Origin: Novosphingobium sp. CF614
GTDB lineage: Bacteria; Pseudomonadota; Alphaproteobacteria; Sphingomonadales; Sphingomonadaceae
Assembly (NCBI RefSeq): GCF_900113255.1
Contig: NZ_FOOR01000003.1
Span: 1-64,000, forward strand
Direction of reading: 5' to 3'
DNA: 64,000 nucleotides
The notes under the pieces were generated by a model. It made no database searches. It saw only the letters and a list, made by a program, of their open reading frames with translations, and was not told the origin of the DNA. A program made the translations under genes and the position numbers. Below are positions 41,453 to 50,435 of this stretch, in pieces (positions within the stretch are counted from its first letter, which is position 1; each line of letters opens with the position of its first letter).

Positions 41453-42631
41453 TCAGTAATGAACCAGCGGAACGAATTCCTTGAGCGCCGCGTCCTCGAA
41501 GCCGGCCTCGTAACCGGGCAGGCCATAGAGCCGCGCCACGTTGGCGGCGAGGAAGCCGTCGCGCGCACCGGCCGGAGCCTCGGCCGTCACGCGGGTCGCC
41601 TGCTGGCGGTTATCCGGCCAGTTGGAATCGTCATAGGGGAAATGGCTGGCCCACATGAGATGCGCCGGGCCGATGTTGTGACGGTTCTTGACCGCGGTCT
41701 GGTCGTGGTGGAACGTGAACCACACCCGGCTGCGAATGTATTCGCTCGGCAGCGCGTTCTCGTCCTTGAGGGTGTAGGCGTTGAGGTGCCGGTGGCGCAG
41801 GTAATACATGTCGTTGAATTCGAGCCAGTGCATCGCCCAGCCGGCATCGCCATGGGCCAGCACGACCCGCACGTTCGGAAAACGGTCGAACAGGCCGGAA
41901 GCCACCATCGGCAGGACCGCTTCGGCCATCTGCGGACGCATGCCCGGCGTCGGCCCGCTTTCGGGCATGGTGTTCGCCGTCGGGCCGACCGCGATGTGCA
42001 GGCTGACGGGCAGGCCGGTCTCGTTCACCGCTTCCCAGAACGGATCGTCCGCCGGATTGCCGCCGACCTTGGCGCCGCTGGGGAAGCAATCGAGCACGAA
42101 CCCGCGCAGCTTCAGCTCATTGGCGCAGCGCAGGACTTCCGCGCAGGCATCTTCCACCGAAGTGGTCGGCACTTTGCCGATGCCGATCAGGCGATCGGGC
42201 GCATAAGCGCAGAACTCTGCGATCCAGTCGTTGTAGGCCTTGACGCAGGCGAGCTGCAGTTCGGCATCGTCGAGCAGCTTGATCGCGTCCCAGAGCGACG
42301 GGGTCGGATAGAGCACTTCGGCGTCGACGCTGTCGGCTTCCTGCGCCTTGATGCGCTCGGCGGGATCGATCAGCGCCGGCAGCACGTCCTCATAGGCGAC
42401 CGCATCGACGCCCGCCATGTTGCTGAGGCGATAGCCCGAACCGGTGCGCGCGGTCGGCGGCAGCGGCACCGGATCGAGATCGCCGATGAACCAGGCGCTG
42501 CCGCCCTCGAACGGCTTCAGCTTGGGCGCGCGCTCAAGCAGGTGCGCCGGAAGCCGCTTTTCAAACATGTCCGCAGGTTCGAGGACATGCGAGTCCGCCG
42601 AAATGAGAGTGTACGTAATCTTGTCCGCCAT
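41453..42631 (-). CDS. Amidohydrolase, ACMSD/LigW superfamily (paralogue 1)
   Basis: A 392-residue TIM-barrel amidohydrolase of the group with ACMSD, gamma-resorcylate decarboxylase and related hydratases. The N-terminal ISADSHVLEP gives the DxH metal ligands, VSLHIAVG a later His and VVLAHGDAGW another. Where the family normally has a catalytic Asp in SDxPH, this protein has ASHFPYDDSNWP, that is a His instead of Asp, so its chemistry may differ from decarboxylation. Closely related to the protein encoded at 45274-46485. In the operon it may hydrate, decarboxylate or hydrolyse a ring-derived acid. Confidence 0.83.
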   Translation of the reverse strand: MADKITYTLISADSHVLEPADMFEKRLPAHLLERAPKLKPFEGGSAWFIGDLDPVPLPPTARTGSGYRLSNMAGVDAVAYEDVLPALIDPAERIKAQEADSVDAEVLYPTPSLWDAIKLLDDAELQLACVKAYNDWIAEFCAYAPDRLIGIGKVPTTSVEDACAEVLRCANELKLRGFVLDCFPSGAKVGGNPADDPFWEAVNETGLPVSLHIAVGPTANTMPESGPTPGMRPQMAEAVLPMVASGLFDRFPNVRVVLAHGDAGWAMHWLEFNDMYYLRHRHLNAYTLKDENALPSEYIRSRVWFTFHHDQTAVKNRHNIGPAHLMWASHFPYDDSNWPDNRQQATRVTAEAPAGARDGFLAANVARLYGLPGYEAGFEDAALKEFVPLVHY

Positions 42632-42707
42632 GTGCGTTACCTTCCAACAGCCGGATCGAACCCGTTGCGGGGCCCGCTCCTGACAAAGTTCATTTCAATT
42701 CCAAGCT

Positions 42708-45212
42708 TCAAGCCGGAGCCAGCGCCTCCGCCCCCTCGGGCCAGGAAACCACGCCGTCAGTCCGCAGTTGCTCCATCGCCGGCTCGTCGTAACCAAGCTC
42801 GGCAAGGATGCTGCGGGTGAACTCCCCCTGCACCGAAGTGCTGGTGACCGCCCCGGGCGTTTCCGAAAACCGCAGCAAGGGCGCGTGGCGCCAGTAGCGG
42901 CCGATGCTCGGATGCTCGGTCAGGACGGTGAAGTCATTGGCGAGGGTCTGCTCGTCCTTGTACAGGAACGCGAAGTTGGACATCGCGTCGGCCTGGACGC
43001 AGCCCACCCCGGCGGCCAGCAGCAGCTCCTGCCAGTCATGCGCCGATCGCGCCTGGAAGACCTTGGCAAGTTCCCCGGCCAATGCATCATCGTTGGCGCG
43101 GCGCGCGGCGACCGTCGCGAAGCGCGCGTCGCCGGCAAGATCGTCACGGCCGGCGGCCGTGCAGAAGCGGCTGAACTCCGCGTCGGTTTCGGCCGAGAGG
43201 AAGACCCAGCGCGGGTTCTGGTTCTGATAGGGCGCGAACACCGAGCCGGCCGGGGCCGGCGCCGTCTCGTAAAGCCGGTACAGCGCGTTCATGCCGAACT
43301 GGTAGGCATCCGGCTGCGGGCGATCGGGCTTGCCGGCATAGCTGAGCGCATCTTCGTAGTTGTGGAAGATGTTCGAGATTATCATCGCCGATTCGACCGA
43401 CTGGCCCTTGCCGGTGCGGTCACGCGCGAAGAGGCCGAGCAGCATGGCAGAGGCATGGCCGGTCGCGGCGACCGGATCGGCGCCGGTCTCGGACAGTGGG
43501 GCATTGCCCCGGCCCGCCTGCTGCGCCGTGGTTCCGGCATAGGCGGCGATGATCGGGTCGATCGCGGGCTGCCGCGAATAGGGCCCGATCGCGCCATAGG
43601 AGGCGCCGTAGTGATAGACGATGTCCGGGTTGATCTGGCGCAGCGAGGCTTCGTCGATGCCGAGCGATTCCGGCACGCTCTTGCGGAAGCAGTGGATGAA
43701 GACGTCCGCCTTCTCGATCAGGCCGCGCAGGATCTTCTTGCCTTCCGCCGACTTGAGATCGAGCGAGATGCTTTCCTTGCCCTGCATCGCGCGGACCATG
43801 TTGTTATGGCCCAGGTTGAGCACCGGATCGCCGCGGCCGGCATTGGCCAGCGAGCGATAGGGATCGCCGCGCAGCGGTTCGATCTTGATGATGCGGGCGC
43901 CCATTTCGGCCAGCAACGCGGTGGCGAACGGGGTGGCGTAATAATAGGCCGCCTCAACCACCGTCACGCCTTCCAGCGGCCGGGCGATCGCGGCGCTGCC
44001 CGCGGTTTCCCTGCGGGGGAACGGCTGCAGTTCCTGCCCCAGGATTTCCGCGTCGTGCTCGCCCGCCGCCGGGGCGGAACGGAGAACCGAAGCAGGCGCG
44101 TTGGAGATCTTCGCCAGCGGGCCGATCTGGAGAACCGCGCCCACTTGCGGGTCCTCCACCGTCACCACCAGATTGGCGCCCACCGACTGGCGATGGCGCA
44201 GCGCGTCCTGCGTGGTCTGCACCATGTCGCCGCAGACATTGCCATTGGCGAGGTAGGCATCGATCCATTCGGCGGCGGTCTTTTCCTTCATCCGCGCCTT
44301 GAGCAGTTCGGTCAGCTCGACGCGGTCGGCGTCCTTATCGAACTTGTGCGGCGCGCCCTTGAAACGTTCGTCGCCCCAGATCCAGGTCATCTCGATCGCC
44401 TCGATCCAGGCGGGGAAGAAATGCGGCTCGGTATGCGAATGGACCAGCCAGCGGCCGTCGGCGGTTTCCACGCGCATGCCGATCAGGTTGGTCTGGCGCG
44501 GATCGAGGTGATGGGGAAGCACGTGCTTTTCGCTCTGCACCTCGGTGCCGCCGCTGCCTTCCGCCGGCAGTTCCTCGCCCTCGCGCAGCAACCAGCGGAC
44601 CTTGGGATTCTGGCGGCAGGAAAGCGCCGCCAGCATGCTGAGGTCCACGTGCTGGCCCTTGCCGGTCAGGTCGCGCAGGCGGATCGCCGCGAGCACGCCT
44701 TGCAGGGCCAGCATGCCGGAGAACATGGTGGCATCGCGCGTGGAGCGAAACACCGGACGGACACCGTCCTGGTGCCAGCCGGGCTGATCGCGGAAGATGC
44801 CGGCCTTGGCCATGACCAGGGCGTCATCCGCCTTGACCTCGGCGAAGGGCCCATTGCGGCCATACCCGGTGATCGAGCAGTGCACGATATCGCCGCGCAG
44901 CGCCCGAAGCGCCTCGTAAGTCACGCCCTTGCGGGCCGCCTCGGCGGGAGACATGGTCTCGATGACCACGTCGACCGCCGGGATCAGCCGGTGCAGCGCG
45001 GCACGCCCCTCGGCCGTCTCGAGATCGAGACTGATGCTTTTCTTGCCGCGATTGAGCAGCAGGAACGAAGGTTTCTCGCGCCGATGGCCCTCGCGAGCCG
45101 ATTCGACCAGGATAACCTCCGCCCCGTAGTCGGCCAGGACCATGGCCGCGAGCGAACCGGCGTCGTGCGTGCTCAGATCGAGCACCCTCAGTCCCGCGCA
45201 AGCTCCAGTCAT
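42708..45212 (-). CDS. Fused tandem CaiB/BaiF family III CoA-transferase
   Basis: An 834-residue protein with two complete family III CoA-transferase domains. Domain 1 starts GLRVLDLSTHDAGSLAAMVL with GAEVILVE, domain 2 starts near residue 415 at EGVTVVEAAYYYATPFATALL with GARIIKIEPLRGDPYR; both carry the RGKKSISLDLETAEG/GKESISLDLKSAEG strand. Typical members are 380-440 residues and form interlocked dimers, so a fusion would enforce a pseudo-dimer. The active-site Asp candidates are in DDALVMAKAG and AIDPIIAAYAG. It would load a carboxylic acid with CoA. The ATG at 45212 is preferred over an upstream TTG because of the GGGAG spacing. Confidence 0.9.
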   Translation of the reverse strand: MTGACAGLRVLDLSTHDAGSLAAMVLADYGAEVILVESAREGHRREKPSFLLLNRGKKSISLDLETAEGRAALHRLIPAVDVVIETMSPAEAARKGVTYEALRALRGDIVHCSITGYGRNGPFAEVKADDALVMAKAGIFRDQPGWHQDGVRPVFRSTRDATMFSGMLALQGVLAAIRLRDLTGKGQHVDLSMLAALSCRQNPKVRWLLREGEELPAEGSGGTEVQSEKHVLPHHLDPRQTNLIGMRVETADGRWLVHSHTEPHFFPAWIEAIEMTWIWGDERFKGAPHKFDKDADRVELTELLKARMKEKTAAEWIDAYLANGNVCGDMVQTTQDALRHRQSVGANLVVTVEDPQVGAVLQIGPLAKISNAPASVLRSAPAAGEHDAEILGQELQPFPRRETAGSAAIARPLEGVTVVEAAYYYATPFATALLAEMGARIIKIEPLRGDPYRSLANAGRGDPVLNLGHNNMVRAMQGKESISLDLKSAEGKKILRGLIEKADVFIHCFRKSVPESLGIDEASLRQINPDIVYHYGASYGAIGPYSRQPAIDPIIAAYAGTTAQQAGRGNAPLSETGADPVAATGHASAMLLGLFARDRTGKGQSVESAMIISNIFHNYEDALSYAGKPDRPQPDAYQFGMNALYRLYETAPAPAGSVFAPYQNQNPRWVFLSAETDAEFSRFCTAAGRDDLAGDARFATVAARRANDDALAGELAKVFQARSAHDWQELLLAAGVGCVQADAMSNFAFLYKDEQTLANDFTVLTEHPSIGRYWRHAPLLRFSETPGAVTSTSVQGEFTRSILAELGYDEPAMEQLRTDGVVSWPEGAEALAPA

Positions 45213-45273
45213 AATCCCAGCTCCCAATCGTTAGAGTATCGCATTCAATGCGGCACCGCTGCGGCGCCGCGGT

Positions 45274-46485
45274 TCAAGCCGCGAGGCTGAACGTCGCCGG
45301 TTCCTCGTAAGGCAGCTTGTAGATGTCGGCGCAGGTCTTCCACATGATCCGCTCGATCTCGCTGTTCGAAGCGCCCACGCGGTCGAGGATTTCGCGGCCG
45401 AGCTGGTAGTCCAGCGGGAAGTTGCTCGACGAGTGCGGGAAGTCCGGCCCCCACATGATCTTGTCGACGCCGATCTGATAGCGGTTCTCGGCCCCCATCT
45501 CGTCAACGATGTAGACGACCCACACGTTGCGGCGGAAGTACTCGCTCGGCAGCAGCGGCAGCTTCCATTCGCGGCGGTTGCGCAGCACCGATTCGTCGAA
45601 CTTCTCGAGGTAGTAGGGCACCCAGCCGGTGTGCACTTCCGAACCGATGATCTTGAGGTCGGGGAAACGCTCGAACACGCCCGAGCTTATCAGCTTCGAC
45701 AGGATCACCTGGAAAGTGCCGGCGGCGATGTCGATCCCGCGCTTGTCGGCGCGCTTCTTCTGGTCGGCGACGCCTTCGGCCGAAATCTTGGAGCCGAGAT
45801 CGCCGCTGGGGAAGAAGAACTGGGTGTGGATGTTGATGGGGAAGTCCATCTCCACGCACATCGCCCAGAACTTGTCATCCTCGGGCGAAGGGTCGGTGAA
45901 CGATCCGCTCGGGTAGGATTCCAGCTGCGCGGTGCGCAGGCCCATGTCGGCGCAGCGGCGCAGCTCTTCCATGCAATCCTTGAGGCCCGTGGTGGGCAGC
46001 GTGGCATTGCAGATGAAGCGCTTGGGATCGTGCTCCTGGAACTCCACCATCCAGTCGTTATAGACCTTGTAGCAAGCCAGGCTCAGTTCCTTGTCCGGGC
46101 ACAGCTTGATGCCGTTCCACACCGTCTGGACGCCGTTGTAGATCACTTCGGCGTCGGTCTCGTCCTCGATGATCTCCTTGACGCGTTCGGCCGGGTCCCA
46201 CGAACCCGGGAACAGATCCTCATAGCGCACGCCGCGATCGCGGATCTGCTTGAAGCTGTCGATCAGCGAGCCGCGATCGAACCGCTTGGCGCCGCGCGAA
46301 TACATCGAGCTGAAGCCCATCGGCGAAGGACGGCTCTGCCCTTCCATGATCCAGGCGTGCCCCTTGGTCTTGGGCGTTTCGATGATGCGCGGACCACGAT
46401 CCTTGAACTTGGCCGGCAGGTTCTTGATCCACAGCTCCGGCGGCTCATTGATGTGGCCATCGGCGGAAATCGACTTGTACTGCAT
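45274..46485 (-). CDS. Amidohydrolase, ACMSD/LigW superfamily (paralogue 2)
   Basis: A 403-residue amidohydrolase with the DxH opening ISADGHINEP, internal NIHTQ, and the conserved GPDFPHSSSNFP segment, which keeps the catalytic Asp that the paralogue at 41453-42631 lacks. Shared blocks such as AERVKEIIEDETDAEVIYN and DWMVEFQEHDPKRF show a clear duplication origin. A decarboxylation or hydration of a beta-keto, enol or aromatic acid is expected from the superfamily. The start at 46485 follows GAGGAGAACGAAC, a very good ribosome site. It is the second gene in the operon. Confidence 0.86.
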   Translation of the reverse strand: MQYKSISADGHINEPPELWIKNLPAKFKDRGPRIIETPKTKGHAWIMEGQSRPSPMGFSSMYSRGAKRFDRGSLIDSFKQIRDRGVRYEDLFPGSWDPAERVKEIIEDETDAEVIYNGVQTVWNGIKLCPDKELSLACYKVYNDWMVEFQEHDPKRFICNATLPTTGLKDCMEELRRCADMGLRTAQLESYPSGSFTDPSPEDDKFWAMCVEMDFPINIHTQFFFPSGDLGSKISAEGVADQKKRADKRGIDIAAGTFQVILSKLISSGVFERFPDLKIIGSEVHTGWVPYYLEKFDESVLRNRREWKLPLLPSEYFRRNVWVVYIVDEMGAENRYQIGVDKIMWGPDFPHSSSNFPLDYQLGREILDRVGASNSEIERIMWKTCADIYKLPYEEPATFSLAA

Positions 46486-46565
46486 GTTCGTTCTCCTCAA
46501 TTCGCTGCCACATCCTGATCCGGCCCAAGGCTTGCAACACCGGGGCAGCCAGCGAAAATTTCTTG

Positions 46566-46580
46566 CGGACGATCCGTCCG
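46566..46580. promoter_or_regulatory. Inverted repeat CGGACG-N3-CGTCCG
   Basis: Perfect 6-bp arms in the 115-bp gap between the dienelactone hydrolase stop and amidohydrolase start, read on the minus strand before CAAGAAATTTT. It may be a weak terminator of the first gene or an internal operator. Confidence 0.35.
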
Positions 46581-46600
46581 ATCAGTTCAGACCCTTACAC

Positions 46601-47314
46601 TCAATCATGAGCGACGTGGCTATCCAGAAATTGCACCGTCTTGGCCCAGGCGTCCTTCGACGAGGCTTCGTGGTAGGCGCTGCGATCGTTGCAATGGAAA
46701 CCGTGGTCGGCATCGGCATAGCGATTGACCTCCAGCGGTATCCCGGCGGCGGCAACCGCCTTGCGCAGGATCTCCACTTCGGTAAGCGGGATGCTCTGGT
46801 CGAGATCGCCGTAGTTGCCCATCCAGGGCGTCTTCAGTTCGGGGACCAGTTCGAGCAGGGTGGGAAGGCCGAAGCGGCCCTGCACGATGCCGCCGCCGTA
46901 GAAGGTCACCGCCGCGCCCAGTTCCCACTTCGCGCCGGCGAAGAAAGCGATGGTCCCGCCCATGCAGAAACCCATGATCGCCACCTGGCGGCCCGAATAG
47001 CCCTGCGACTCGAGGTAATCGAGGCACGCCTTGACGTCCGCCTCGATCCCTTCGCGATTGAGCTGCATGATGTGCGGAATCACTTCCTGCATCTTGTCAT
47101 ACGCGATGACCGGATCGCCGGTGCGATGGAAGACGTGCGGGGCGACCGCGAGATAGCCCGCGTCCGCCACGCGCTGGCAGACGTCCATGATGTGATCGGT
47201 GATGCCGAACGCTTCCTGGATGACGATCACCGCGCCCTTGATCGCGCCCTGAGGCTTCACCTGATAAAGCTTCATGGCTTCTCCGGCGTTATCCAGAGTC
47301 AGCGTTTCCGGCAT
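46601..47314 (-). CDS. Dienelactone hydrolase family protein
   Basis: A 237-residue alpha/beta hydrolase of the dienelactone hydrolase family, which opens enol-lactone rings. The nucleophile is Cys117 in GFCMGG, with Glu34 in VIQEAFG (the residue that keeps the Cys in check), Asp in NYGDLDQSI (170 or 172) and His204 in ADHGF. The full triad is present, so activity is likely. As the first gene behind a promoter-operator region (47338-47380), it heads the twelve-gene catabolic run and points to a lactone intermediate. Confidence 0.93.
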   Translation of the reverse strand: MPETLTLDNAGEAMKLYQVKPQGAIKGAVIVIQEAFGITDHIMDVCQRVADAGYLAVAPHVFHRTGDPVIAYDKMQEVIPHIMQLNREGIEADVKACLDYLESQGYSGRQVAIMGFCMGGTIAFFAGAKWELGAAVTFYGGGIVQGRFGLPTLLELVPELKTPWMGNYGDLDQSIPLTEVEILRKAVAAAGIPLEVNRYADADHGFHCNDRSAYHEASSKDAWAKTVQFLDSHVAHD

Positions 47315-47337
47315 GATTATCCTGCTTTCCCAAAACT

Positions 47338-47351
47338 GTCAGTCGACTGAC
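47338..47351. promoter_or_regulatory. 14-bp palindromic operator candidate
   Basis: GTCAGTCGACTGAC is a perfect palindrome abutting the -10 box of the promoter at 47352-47380 and 24 bp before the dienelactone hydrolase ATG. The form and place fit a TetR-type repressor site; no such regulator is encoded in the window. Confidence 0.65.
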
Positions 47352-47380
47352 TAAATAATCTCGCCATTACCGCATGTCAA
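47352..47380 (-). promoter_or_regulatory. Promoter of the catabolic gene run
   Basis: On the minus strand TTGACA (47375-47380), 17 bp, then TATTTA (47352-47357), a near-consensus housekeeping promoter. Transcription would start inside or near the palindrome, so a repressor there could block it. Confidence 0.65.
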
Positions 47381-47925
47381 TGCCCGAAAGTCCAGCAATT
47401 TAGCCACTTTCCGGAATTGCACGGAACAAAGGCGGCAGCGCTCGAATCCCCGAAAAGAATCCCTTGACGCGCGGGATTCGCAGCCGTTTCCGCCCGCGCC
47501 AGCTTCCCGAAACAGGCGCCGGGCGGCGCGGATCGCGGCCCGCCGGCCCCAGCCCCGCCGCCCCGGTCGATGCCCTTCGATGCTCTTCGATGTCACGCCG
47601 ACACGCCGGTTCTTCAACGGCGCGCCCAAAGGTCCGGATCGAATCTCCTGACCTGCGGGGAAACACCCCTGACTTGGGCTTTCCGCGCCCGCCGGGCACC
47701 TCCCGGGCAAGGGCGGGCGCGATCGCGATCCGGAAATGCGGCCCACCCGCGCGCACGATTCGCCGCCTGCATCGATGCAGGGAAAACACCGCGGCGCGAA
47801 TCGCACCATTGACTAGACTTTTGCGCTCCTACACCTCTGGCGGCGGTCCGCCGGCCGGCCGGGTTGTCCATTGGGTTGCCCGTTCCAGAGACCGCGCGGC
47901 CCGTCATGAGAGGAACAATCATCCC
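47381..47925. other. Divergent control region before MFS gene
   Basis: This 545-bp stretch lies between the catabolic promoter and the MFS start. It has no credible gene; frames there are Arg/Pro-rich. It contains a perfect 16-bp palindrome (47766-47781) and a weak promoter-like TTGACT (47809-47814) with TACACC 15 bp downstream. The unusual length suggests long upstream regulatory sequence or a decayed gene. Confidence 0.5.
47766..47781. promoter_or_regulatory. 16-bp perfect palindrome
   Basis: CCTGCATCGATGCAGG, perfectly symmetrical, 145 bp before the MFS start. It differs from the site at 47338-47351. About one perfect 16-bp palindrome per window is expected by chance, so only its position is suggestive. 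Confidence 0.4.
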
Positions 47926-49350
47926 GTGAAGGAACGCCAAGCCTATCCGATCGGCCTGCTGCTGGCGCTTTGCCTGGCCGAATCGACCGTCACGTTCGAA
48001 ACCTCGATGATCTTCGCCGCCTTGCCGAAACTCATCCGCACGTTCGGCGACCCCTTCATGGCGGGCCAGCTCGTTGCCATCCATCCCCTGGTCGCGGCCT
48101 CCACCGCACCCGTGGTGGGGCGGCTGGGCGATCTCTGGGGCCGCAAACCGATGATCCTGATCCTGCTGGCCCTGGCGCTGATCGGATCGGTCATCAGCGC
48201 GGTATCCGAAAACTTCGTGATGGTCCTGATCGGACGGGCGATGCAGGGCCTTTCGGTGACGGTGCTGTCGCTCGGCATCGGCGTGCTGCGTGAAAACCTG
48301 GACATGCAGCGATTGCCCATGAGCATCGGCTTCCTGACCACCGCGCAGGGCGTGGGCGCGGCATCGGGCCTGATCTTCGGCGGCATGATCGTCGATCATT
48401 TCAACTGGCACTGGCTCTTCGTCGCCAGTTCGCTGCTGATCGCCCTTGCCGTGCTGCTGTCCTGGCTTTGGTTGCCCAATCGCAAGATCGTGCGCGGACC
48501 GATCAGGATCGACTGGATCGAGGCGCTGCTGCCCATGCCCGCGATCGCCTGCGTCATGATCGCCATCGGCATGACCAAGAACCACGGCCTGCTGTCCCCG
48601 CAAGTGCTGCTCACGGCGGGTGCGGGCGTGTTCTTTTTCGCGTTGTGGGGGCGCCGGGCGCTGCGGGCGCGCAATCCGTTCATCGACCTGCGGCTGTTCA
48701 CCATCCGCAACTTCGCGGTCAGCAATGCCGCCACCGTGCTGCTGGCCGCCGGGACGATGCAGATCGTCTACATCCTGTCCGCCTATATCCAGTCGCCGCT
48801 GTGGACCGGTGTCGGCCTGGGGATGAGCGCAACCGCGGCAGGCCTTGCCAAGCTGCCTTCGCACATGGTCACCGTCACCGCCGGGCCGCTGGTCAGCTGG
48901 CAGGCCAATCGCTTCGGCCACCGCGCGGCGGTCATGACCTCGTGCCTGGTGGCGGTGACGGGCTGGCTCTATGCGATCCTGCTGCCCGGCCATCTGCTCG
49001 AGATCATCCTGTTGCTGACCGTCACGTCCTACGGCACGACGATGGTGGTGACGGCGGTTACGAACGCGATCGTCGATACCGTGCCGGAGGACCGCACCAG
49101 CGAGGCCATCGGCACGATGCTGGTGGTGCGTGGCTTCGGACTGGCCGTCGGCGCCCAGCTCATCGCGGTCTCGCTTTCGGCCTTCACCATCGCCGCGCCG
49201 GACGATGGATCGCTGTTCCCGACGGCGGAGAGCTATCGCCTGACCATGGGCTGGATCGCCGCGACGACTTTCGTCGCCATGGCCATCGGCATGCTGCTGC
49301 CGCGCGGCCGGCGCGTGGTGCACGGCGCCGTCGCCGTGCCCGTTGAATAA
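47926..49350 (+). CDS. MFS transporter, DHA2-like
   Basis: A 474-residue integral membrane transporter of the major facilitator superfamily, drug:H+ antiporter-2-like type with about 14 helices. Motif A is seen as GRLGDLWGRKPMILI between helices 2 and 3; LPKLIRTFGDPFMAGQLVAIHP is a typical first-loop start, and the C-terminal half repeats a related architecture. It might take up the catabolic substrate or export a toxic intermediate. The start is a GTG at 47926 preceded by AGAGGAACAATC; the open frame upstream lacks any signal or family similarity. It runs divergently from the catabolic operon. Confidence 0.88.
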   Translation: MKERQAYPIGLLLALCLAESTVTFETSMIFAALPKLIRTFGDPFMAGQLVAIHPLVAASTAPVVGRLGDLWGRKPMILILLALALIGSVISAVSENFVMVLIGRAMQGLSVTVLSLGIGVLRENLDMQRLPMSIGFLTTAQGVGAASGLIFGGMIVDHFNWHWLFVASSLLIALAVLLSWLWLPNRKIVRGPIRIDWIEALLPMPAIACVMIAIGMTKNHGLLSPQVLLTAGAGVFFFALWGRRALRARNPFIDLRLFTIRNFAVSNAATVLLAAGTMQIVYILSAYIQSPLWTGVGLGMSATAAGLAKLPSHMVTVTAGPLVSWQANRFGHRAAVMTSCLVAVTGWLYAILLPGHLLEIILLLTVTSYGTTMVVTAVTNAIVDTVPEDRTSEAIGTMLVVRGFGLAVGAQLIAVSLSAFTIAAPDDGSLFPTAESYRLTMGWIAATTFVAMAIGMLLPRGRRVVHGAVAVPVE

Positions 49351-49404
49351 TCGCCGGAGCGCGAAAGCTTCCACGACAAGCCGGAAAAAACGGGAGAGCG
49401 GACG

Positions 49405-50343
49405 ATGATCGATTTCAAGGGACAAGTCGCGGTCGTGACCGGCGCCGGCCGGGGCCTTGGGCGGCTCTATGCGCTGGAAATGGCGCGGCGGGGAGCCGCC
49501 GTGGTGGTCAACGACCTGGGCGGCACCAGCCGGGGCCTGGGCATGGACGAAAGCGTGGCCGATCAGGTGGTGGCCGAGATCACCGCGGCAGGCGGGCGCG
49601 CCGTAGCCTCGCACGACAGCGTTTCCACGCCGGACGGCGGCGATGCCATCGTCCGCGCCGCGCTCGACAATTTCGGCCGGGTGGACGTCGTCGTCAACAA
49701 CGCCGGCATCTTCGAGTTCGCGCCGTTCGAGGACATGACCGTCGAGGCGTGGAAGCGCATGCTCAACGTTCATCTCGACGGCGGTTTTCATGTCAGCCAG
49801 CCCGCCTTCCGGGCGATGAAAGCGCAGGGCTATGGCCGCTTCGTGTTCATATCGTCGTCCGCCGGGATGTTCGGCATGGCCGGCAATGCCCATTACGGAA
49901 CCGCCAAGGCCGGACTTGTCGGTCTTGCCAACGTGCTCGCGCTGGAAGGGGCCCGGCACGGAATCCTGGCCAATGCCGTGCTGCCCACCGGCTATTCGCG
50001 CCTGGTCAGCGACCAGATCCAGGACCGCGAGATTTCCGCCGGTCAGCGGGCATTTTACCAGGCGATCGATCCCGACCTGGTCATGCCCCTGGTGGTCTAC
50101 CTGGCCAGCCGCGACTGCACGCTGACCCATCACAATTTCGCCGCCTGCGCGGGACGCTATTCGCGCGTCTTCGTCGGCCTGGGCGAAGGCTGGCTGGCGC
50201 CGGAAGGCACCAAGCCGGACGTGGAAGACATCGCCGCGCACCTCGGCGCCGTAACGGATACCGGCACTTTCTCCATCCCGGGCGCGCTTTACGAGGAGAT
50301 CGCCGAAACCTGCGCCATGAGGGGTTTCGATCTGGCCGGCTAG
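49405..50343 (+). CDS. SDR family oxidoreductase
   Basis: A 312-residue short-chain dehydrogenase. TGAGRGLG (residues 12-19) binds the cofactor, NDLGG follows, NNAG is intact, and Tyr164-Lys168 in YGTAK with the preceding Ser in FISSSAG make the active site. The early VVVNDLGGTSRGLGMDESVADQVV insert is typical of the 3-hydroxyacyl-CoA dehydrogenase domain of peroxisomal-type multifunctional enzymes, so a CoA-thioester substrate is plausible. It lies between the MFS and hydrolase genes on the same strand, possibly one operon. Confidence 0.88.
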   Translation: MIDFKGQVAVVTGAGRGLGRLYALEMARRGAAVVVNDLGGTSRGLGMDESVADQVVAEITAAGGRAVASHDSVSTPDGGDAIVRAALDNFGRVDVVVNNAGIFEFAPFEDMTVEAWKRMLNVHLDGGFHVSQPAFRAMKAQGYGRFVFISSSAGMFGMAGNAHYGTAKAGLVGLANVLALEGARHGILANAVLPTGYSRLVSDQIQDREISAGQRAFYQAIDPDLVMPLVVYLASRDCTLTHHNFAACAGRYSRVFVGLGEGWLAPEGTKPDVEDIAAHLGAVTDTGTFSIPGALYEEIAETCAMRGFDLAG

Positions 50344-50435
50344 GCCAGGTGGCATCATCCGGCGAGGGCGACCGGGCCCGCGTGCGGCTCTCGGAACAAG
50401 GCCCTCGGAACAGGGGCATCAGGAGAACAAACGCC

